Source: Pampus argenteus (taxonomy: Eukaryota > Chordata > Actinopteri > Scombriformes > Stromateidae). Taken from it: a stretch of 64,000 nucleotides of DNA. The stretch is from positions 14,996,001-15,060,000 of the forward strand of contig CM072877.1 in NCBI GenBank assembly GCA_036937835.1, written 5' to 3'. A program made the position numbers and the translations under genes. This document shows, piece after piece, positions 57,260 to 64,000 of this stretch (position 1 is the stretch's first letter; every line of letters begins with the position of its first letter). The notes under the pieces were generated by a model that was not told where the DNA came from, made no database searches, and was given only the letters and a program-made list of their open reading frames with translations.

Positions 57260-58749
57260 TCATAATTTACATCTAACTCCTGGCCCTGTTGTCATGCTGT
57301 GAGCGAGCTTCCCCCTCGCTGTGACCCAATCCTAAAACCGTTGAGCCTAACGACCTTCCATCGTTACCGCGGTAATCTGTCATATTAATGAGTTCTGTGT
57401 CACTAGGGGCAACCAATAGTTAGTACAAAGCCACTTCAGCAAACTGGTCTCCAGTGCCCTACTTTTTACATCACTCAATAGATGCAGCTCTGGGTTTAAC
57501 CTCTCTGTTTCTGGAGCCACGCAGCACTGTGGCGGATTGTCACGTAGACCTTGAGGAAAATGAAGCAGTCTCTAAAAAAAAACAAAAAAAAAAACCAATA
57601 AAAACAAACTACTCATCTCAGAACCTCCAACTCCATCCATCTTCCTGCTGTCACCTGAAACAGGAGCCCATGGTAAGGTGACCCCCCGCGCCATAAAGGA
57701 ACAAGGAGGGCCATGTCACTTTGTGAAAACCTTCGCTAAACCATCTGGCACTGCAATAATAGAGCTGGAAGCAGGTGAGAGTCAGCGCATAGAGAGAAAG
57801 AAAACGTCAGTCTGGATCGCTTGTACACAAGTACGCAGTCTCGCTGTAACCTACCAATGACCCTGTATTGAAAATGGACCATTCTTTACATTAAATTGCA
57901 TCCATTATAACGTCCTTGAGAATGGGAGAATTTCAGGCATGAAAATCAATACAATAGAGACGAAAGGCATGAAATTCTCTCGGGAAGTGGGAGCTCCAGC
58001 GACACAGTGGGTGCCATTGTGTCAGAAAACTTTTTCCCCCTGAAGTGGTTTCATGCCTCCGTTTCTGCTGCCTCTGCAGCTATGACCAAAACAGTCGACA
58101 ATAAGACATAGATGAGACACTCAGTGCTAAAGTTTATTAATATTCTGTGATGCAGATATAAACAGCATGTAAAACCAAGGAAGAACCTCACGAAGTCCAT
58201 AAAGAATAAATATTCCCAGCTATACTCTTATTATTATCTGGGTAAAGTAACAGAATTGTCTCAGCCCGCAGAAATCAATGTCGATATCTTCTAGAAAACC
58301 TCAATGAATAATATATACAGAGAGAAGCTGTGTATAGCACCGGAGTTTGCAAAATAAATCTAATGGGTCAAGAGATGATTAATAATCTAGGACAGAAAAA
58401 ATATTCTGCTGCAAAGAATGTTTCTGTTAAATACTGGAAAAAAGGTGCCTCTAAAAGGTTATTATATTATTATATATTGTTTGCTTACTCTATACAATAT
58501 TTGTTTAAGTGTAATACTGTTTTATTTCACTAGGTCTGATGTCTGGACTGTTTCTTGGACAGGTGCAGTGCATTGAATATTATTATTATTATTATTATTA
58601 TAAAGATGGACGTAGCAATGTGTTATGTCACCCTTTAAATCAATGGGTGACAAGTCTTCAAATATTCTTAATGGAGCAATAATTTTTTATTAGAGGGCCT
58701 GAATTTAGCAATTAAGACCATCATTTCCCAGTTTTTGGGATTAATAAAG

Positions 58750-58757
58750 TATCTATG

Positions 58758-58815
<58 letters not shown>

Positions 58816-58868
58816 CCTATCTATCTACCTATCTATCTATCTATCTATCCATCTATCCATCTATCTAT
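58750..58868. repeat. (CTAT)n tetranucleotide array
   Basis: About 29 CTAT units with a few CTAC and CCAT variants. Confidence 0.97.
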
Positions 58869-58943
58869 AATGACATGTCGAAAAAAAACGATTGCTTTAG
58901 TATTTCTGCAGAGAATTTGACGCTTTTTGAATGGAAGTCAATT

Positions 58944-59002
58944 GGAGCCAGGGATGTTTTGGAGCCAGGGATGTTTTGGAGCCAGGGATGTTTTGGAGCC
59001 AG
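58944..59002. repeat. 17-bp minisatellite, about 3.5 copies
   Basis: Unit GGAGCCAGGGATGTTTT repeated identically three times (58944-58994) and followed by a partial fourth copy. Confidence 0.95.
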
Positions 59003-60392
59003 CATCTAGAGGCCGTCTGTGACATTGCACTTTAAGGTACTTCTGCATTGGTTTGGTACATTGACTTCCTGGAGTCTCTGCCTGGTAAGCTCACTGTGAT
59101 GACAGTGACTCCAGGAATTCACACTGTAAAACCACAATTTTAACACTTTGGTTTTCACACAAATTACATATGTGTTAATTAGTGACATGTAGATAATGCT
59201 AATAGGCTGTTTCCCAGGTTCCAGTCTTACTGCTAAGCTAATATTCTCCAAAATGTTTAACTATTCCTATAAAGGTCCAAATGAACCATTAGTCTATATA
59301 ACATCATATTACCGGGTGGGTGTGGGAGAGAGTTTGTCTCAATAACAAGAGCAGGCAGAATTATACAGTGAATAAACAGAAATATTCAGATGTTCCTTTA
59401 CTGAAAGCTCCTGTGTCCTCCGACTGACATAATCTATATGTGAATGAACAACTATTAATTTAAAGTGACAAATCCAATATACTCGCTTTTTTATGTCTAC
59501 AGTAATTCTTTCATGAATGGTACCGTATTTCATTTAGCTTAATAACCATGTGACACTTAAGTTTCTTTGATGTAATGTTTTTATTTAAACTCCTATTTTC
59601 AGAGTAATATTTTGCCACAAAATGACAGCTGTTGTCATAATATATGTAATAATATAAAGCCAGTTTCCCACCTGGGAAGAATTATAGAATAGTACCACTG
59701 TTTTATTTCATTAGTAGTAGTCATTTCAGTACTACTACCGCCTTCTGCATTTGGAGGGGCTGAATATATATATAAAAAAAACCCAATATATTTGAAAATA
59801 AATAATTTTATACAAAGTCTCTAGTTAAACATGCAAATAAAGTCACAAATTAAAGAGACAGCTGTAATTATGCGCAGCTAGACAAGGGGTTTAATGACTT
59901 GCCGTAGTTATAGTACTTGCCTTGAGTTACCATCAGGAAAAAAAAAACGGAAACGACAAAGACGGGGTAATGTAAAATAAATGGGCTGGAAGCTTCAATG
60001 AAATCACATGAATCAGAGTGATGTGGACTGCCAATATTATCCAGGGACTGAAATTAAACATTAATTAAACTATAACTCAATGTGGATTATTGGAGGTGGA
60101 CACGTAATAACGCTGGTGGGCTGAAATCTGAAACCCCTGTATATTACAACAAAACAAGAAGACTTTCTGTTGGTGATCAGCTCTATTTCTCTGACCAGTT
60201 TTAAACTTAATTTCACACAAATCTTTCATACAAACACTTTGTACTCAGAGAACAACGCGCAGACAAAATAAAATAAAATATATTATGAGATAATCATACC
60301 TAAAAGTCGGTATTTTTACAAGATATTCACGAGATGTACGTATGCTGCGTTTTACGAGAACGGAGCTTGCCTTGAATATTACACTGGTGCCA

Positions 60393-60929
60393 TTTATTAG
60401 CATTCAGTGCGGCTGTAAATAAACGTTCATTGGGGCAGTGCAACATTTAGATCCAAATATTTTGATTGACCTTTTCTTTGTAAAATAGAGGAAAAAAGGA
60501 GGGATGATCCATTATCAGTGTCCTGAGCTCCTCACAATAACAATAGGTTTTTACAGAAGAAATGTAACTCAAATGTTAACTCACTACAGGGCTGACTATA
60601 CAGGACTGAGCGATACTGTGTGAACTGTTAACCATAACAGATGAAGCTTCACAGTGTAGAAGCAGAGGGATTATTATGATATGACGAAGACGGGAAGAAA
60701 AAGTTTGTACTGCAAAAAAAAAAAAAGAGACAAAAGAAAAGAAACACCGTTTCTCTACAAGGTCGAGGCACTTTCAAAGCAACGTGCACATACTATAAAG
60801 GGTAATGCGCACTAGCACACACACACATAATACTCACCCACCCAAACACACACACACACACACATGCTGTCAGTCTTTTTTTCTATATTGAACAGAGATG
60901 AAGACACACAGTCCGCTGCGGCAAACATT
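60393..60929 (-). other. dym: dym 3' UTR (proposed)
   Basis: Minus-strand sequence after the dym stop. AATAAA on the minus strand (tttatt at 60393-60398) lies about 530 nt downstream of the stop and is the nearest convincing poly(A) signal. The UTR includes a (CA)n tract at about 60848-60863 and a poly(A) run on the + strand near 60714-60725. Confidence 0.5.
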
Positions 60930-61079
60930 TCAGCCAGAGTCCATGCTGAAGAGCTCGATGCCATGCGGGCTCCAGTGCAGGCCGACTCCAGAGTTGAAGA
61001 CCAGGGACCAGACGTAGGGGATGAAGAAATCCTCTGGCTGGTCTTCCTCCACATACTTAAACTTGAGCTCCGGGAACTT
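60930..61079 (-). CDS. dym: dym last coding exon, C-terminus of dymeclin (partial gene)
   Basis: After a pyrimidine-rich minus-strand acceptor (CAATAG, ending at 61080) this 150-nt exon encodes 49 residues and TGA (60932-60930). It begins KFPELKFKYVEEDQPEDFFI, contains PYVWSLVFNSGVGLHWSP and ends HGIELFSMDSG. This matches the conserved C-terminal end of dymeclin as I know it. Dymeclin is a peripheral Golgi-associated protein needed for Golgi organisation and endochondral bone development; human loss causes Dyggve-Melchior-Clausen dysplasia. Strand and position next to smad7 agree with the human order SMAD7-DYM. All upstream exons lie beyond the window. Confidence 0.92.
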   Translation of the reverse strand, partial: KFPELKFKYVEEDQPEDFFIPYVWSLVFNSGVGLHWSPHGIELFSMDSG

Positions 61080-64000
61080 CTATTGATACACAAGAAGAGA
61101 AAGAGAGAGAGGTGCATTGCAGCCAATTACAGTCCACTGTAAAATAAAATGTAAGATTGTCTTTAAAGTGTACATATTAGGTATATAAACACTGAGACAG
61201 TTTCCCACCTTCTGCCACACATAAAGCGCAGTGACCAAGAGACTGACATTTCTCTCAGATGGATGGAGGCTATGGGTGCTGCTATATAGGTGCGTTAACT
61301 TGTTCGAACTTCTCAGTAATCACTCTTCCTCACGTACAGTAGCTCTCCGGCAGATGTAATTCCATCTGACTGTGAGGTAAAATTGCTTACAGCTGCCTGC
61401 GGGGACAGGTATCACTCTGTGGTTCAACCGCCGACCTCTTAAAGGGCTGGCTAATGTGCCAACGTCACCTCATGACCCAAGCAGTCGACTGGATATCAAC
61501 AGCTACCGTTTGGCAAATAAAACACAGACAGCGGAGTCACTCGCGGCTTGTTCATAAAATACCCAGAGAGAAATGAGAAAATAGCTGTTACAGACCTGAC
61601 CTCAATTCATAAAGTAAAAGAACAAAAGTTAATCTAATAAAACGAAACCAAACATCGAAAGGGGGTCGTTTTACAGAGCGGTCTGTCGGCCATTGTGACC
61701 TTATTGTTTAGGTCTGTGGAGAAGTGCTGAGTAACATGATTACTTGGTAATAGCCACTAGACTCAAGACTCAAGCTTGAGCTTGTCTTGACGCAGCTTGT
61801 TAATAGACAAAACACTCAGTGAGCTGAACCGGGAGATGGAGATGTTATCAAGTTTATATTGTGGCTCGTCAGTGCGATTATGTCAGAGCCTGATTGTTGC
61901 ACAGGAGGAAAAAAAAAGGAGAAAAAAACAAACATACTGTAGTAGTGGATGTGTTTTCTACTATCTTGTGCATATATGAATTATATTTTTGAGTTTAGTC
62001 TATTAAGAAGTTAGTCGGTCAACAGAAAATGAACCAGCCAATACTTTGATAAACAAAAAAAAAAAAAAAAGCAACTCAAGGTTTCAGCATGTTAAATGTG
62101 AAAATGTGACAGTTCTGTATGGCTTTTATGATATTAAATTAAATATATTAATGCTGCTTTTATCACCATGTCTTTTTAACATCTGGCTAAAATCATATGA
62201 ATAAAACAAACAAAACAAAAGAGGGATTAAAAACAAATAAATAAATAAAGATCAAAAATAAAATGCAATCCAAGCACCACATTCGGGCCAACTTAACATT
62301 TTTGAAAACACAAGACCAGAATCCATCATTTGGTTCAATAAATGTCTTGAATGCAAGCGCTCTCTGCCTTTCTTTTTATTTTTTATTTTTTGATATTGAA
62401 CTCCTCTCTGACGCGATATAAATGTCTAGCAGTCAAACGAGAAGCAAACACAAGCACGTGACCAGACCAGACCAGACCAGACCAAATTAACAGCAGGTAG
62501 GTAGAAGAAGAAGGAGAAGCATCAATAATACAACCTCATTATATTCTCCTGTCTACACATGCATGTATATATATGCACACACAGCCAGTAATCAGTCTGC
62601 AGTGAAAGACAGAAGCTGAGGGCCTTTATGTGGCGGTCGCAGTCTGCTCTATTGACTCCTGGCTGGCTCTATTCACAGCCACACTATCGGTATCATAATG
62701 ACACAGACAACAGGGGGGCTATGGGGTCACAGGCCATATGCCAGGCTACTGAGGCTAGACCACACACACCACTGCCATTGTGATGGCTAGACACAATGCA
62801 GGAGCTGTATTATCTGGCTGGTATTTGTGTGTAGGTGACTGTCTCGTAGACAAGCTTACCAAACTCATCAAATGATGAGTGACGGTTATTCAAAGCCAGG
62901 CTCACATTCGGTTTCAGTATAATATAGTTTTTAATTTTTAATTTTAACAATGGAAATAATTTTTGTTTTTATTTAGCCGCTTTGCTGATTACAGAGCAGA
63001 AACATAATAAAACAAAAGAGAAGGTAGTTTAGTTGATGAATAACTCGCAATAATCATCGTGATATATGAAACATTGCCACTTATGGTAATGAGGTCATTG
63101 AGATAATTAAAGCATTAATCAACAAACATTGCTATGTCAACATACTTTCAAGCAACATGTGTGGTATTAATATCATTGAAGCCTTTAGGTAATCAAATGT
63201 TTCTCCTCATATAATGTGCAAATGTATGTAAACATGCTCCAAAAGATAATCATGGAGAAAGCAGTATTGTCGTGTAAGTTATTGTTTTTATAAGAACATA
63301 TCTGTAGACATTATACACCACAGGTTTCATTTCATTTTCAGTTTATTGTGCCTGACCATAAGGAGCATTTTATAACGTCGCCTGAACGCTGCGTTCACAG
63401 TCTGTGTGCTGGTAATATCAGTAAAAGCCAGCAGTACATAATCGGACAAGCTGTGGAGAGACTGAGAAGTCAGTAAACACGATGCTACTAAAACAAATCT
63501 TTTATCTCAATAAATGATTCTCGACACAAATGCCCACTGGAGGAGAAAATTATTAACCTAAACGGCGGGAATGTACAGTCCCTCTGTGCACATTCAGATA
63601 TGTTCACTAGAACACAAAATGAGGAGGAAAAAAAAGAAAAATTATCCTTTTATCACAGTGGCCAACATTTTTCCTCCCACATCCATATTAGACAGAGCAC
63701 CGAGGGATTTGGTGCTTCGGGAAGTCTTGGATATCGCAACATGCTTCACAGAAAGAACGTCCCTTCCAGGCTCCAGTGTTTTCTTGGAAATATCAGTCAG
63801 GACTGCCACATCCTGTCCACAATATTATCTTGGTCCTTTTTTTTTTTTGTCTATACTGTGGCTTCCTCTCTGTACATATCTCCTCTGGCACTCTGTTGCC
63901 TTCTCTCTTCCTCCCACCCTCCTCTGTTCTGCTCTCAGTCTGGCAGCTGTCTAGGCCCACTTGGCCTGGGCTCATATCAGTTAGTTATGGGTCCTGGCGG
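61080..64000 (-). other. dym: dym last intron (partial)
   Basis: No further dymeclin exon is recognisable. Contents: a repeat-poor block at about 61290-61570, poly(A) near 62056-62070, a (GACCA)5 tandem run at 62461-62485, ATATGCACACAC words and AT-rich unique DNA to the window edge. The open frames near 63571-63975 on both strands have no recognisable homology. Confidence 0.75.
62461..62485. repeat. (GACCA)5 pentanucleotide repeat
   Basis: Five perfect GACCA units in the dym intron. Confidence 0.9.

Larger units (their letters stand above)
52131..60392. other. intergenic region between smad7 promoter and dym 3' end
   Basis: No coding gene is supported. Contents: a CTCF-like word at 52701-52720, GT and GA repeats (53271-53290, 53436-53453, 53705-53766), poly(A) runs (about 55219-55244 and 55588-55605), (CTGT)n at 56401-56427, nested MITEs at 56568-57259, a repeat-poor block with an X-box-like palindrome (57280-58090), an (ATT)n run near 58580-58601, the (CTAT)n array and a 17-bp minisatellite. 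The rest is AT-rich unique DNA. Confidence 0.7.

Noticed and set aside
60812..61142. Open frames on both strands over the dym exon
   Set aside because: Only the frame giving the dymeclin C-terminus has homology and a matching acceptor.
63571..63975. Frames on both strands at the window end, considered as another dym exon
   Set aside because: No dymeclin-like peptide and no paired splice sites.

Overview
This window is vertebrate nuclear DNA, most likely from a percomorph-type teleost fish. The evidence is three recognisable vertebrate gene parts with spliced structure, the gene order ctif - smad7 - dym (the order I know from human 18q21.1, with the same relative strands), several short DNA-transposon families typical of ray-finned fish, and very frequent CA/GT microsatellites. 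Only about 1.5 kb of the 64 kb is coding sequence I can support. No prokaryotic genes, phage, CRISPR arrays or operons are present.

Layout. (1) 1-2012, + strand: the last two coding exons of ctif (CBP80/CBP20-dependent translation initiation factor), followed by its 3' UTR of uncertain length, perhaps to about 4.1-4.7 kb. (2) About 4.7-34.2 kb: intergenic DNA between the convergent ctif and smad7 genes. It holds microsatellites, relics of a dispersed transposon family, an L2/CR1-like LINE fragment inserted in one of those relics, and a few repeat-poor blocks that may be regulatory. (3) 34.2-52.1 kb, - strand: the complete smad7 gene (inhibitory Smad) in four coding exons, predicted 376 residues, with a CpG-rich promoter. 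The promoter carries an E-box (CACGTG) three bases from the palindromic Smad-binding element GTCTAGAC. (4) 52.1-60.4 kb: intergenic DNA with nested fish transposons, a tetranucleotide array and a minisatellite. (5) 60.4-64 kb, - strand: the last coding exon, 3' UTR and part of the last intron of dym (dymeclin).

How the genes relate. smad7 is the negative-feedback regulator of TGF-beta/BMP signalling and is itself induced by Smad complexes; the promoter element fits that loop. ctif acts in cap-binding-complex-dependent translation and dym in Golgi organisation. The three share a conserved chromosomal block but no common pathway.

I found no evidence of a wholly new biological system. The observations most worth checking are the smad7 promoter composite element, two upstream ATGs in the smad7 leader, loss of a basic-groove lysine in the Smad7 MH2 domain, a frame-preserving mini-exon that carries the whole PY motif, three nested transposon insertions, and polypurine and Z-DNA-prone tracts around smad7. 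All homology statements come from recognising sequence by eye; no database search was run.
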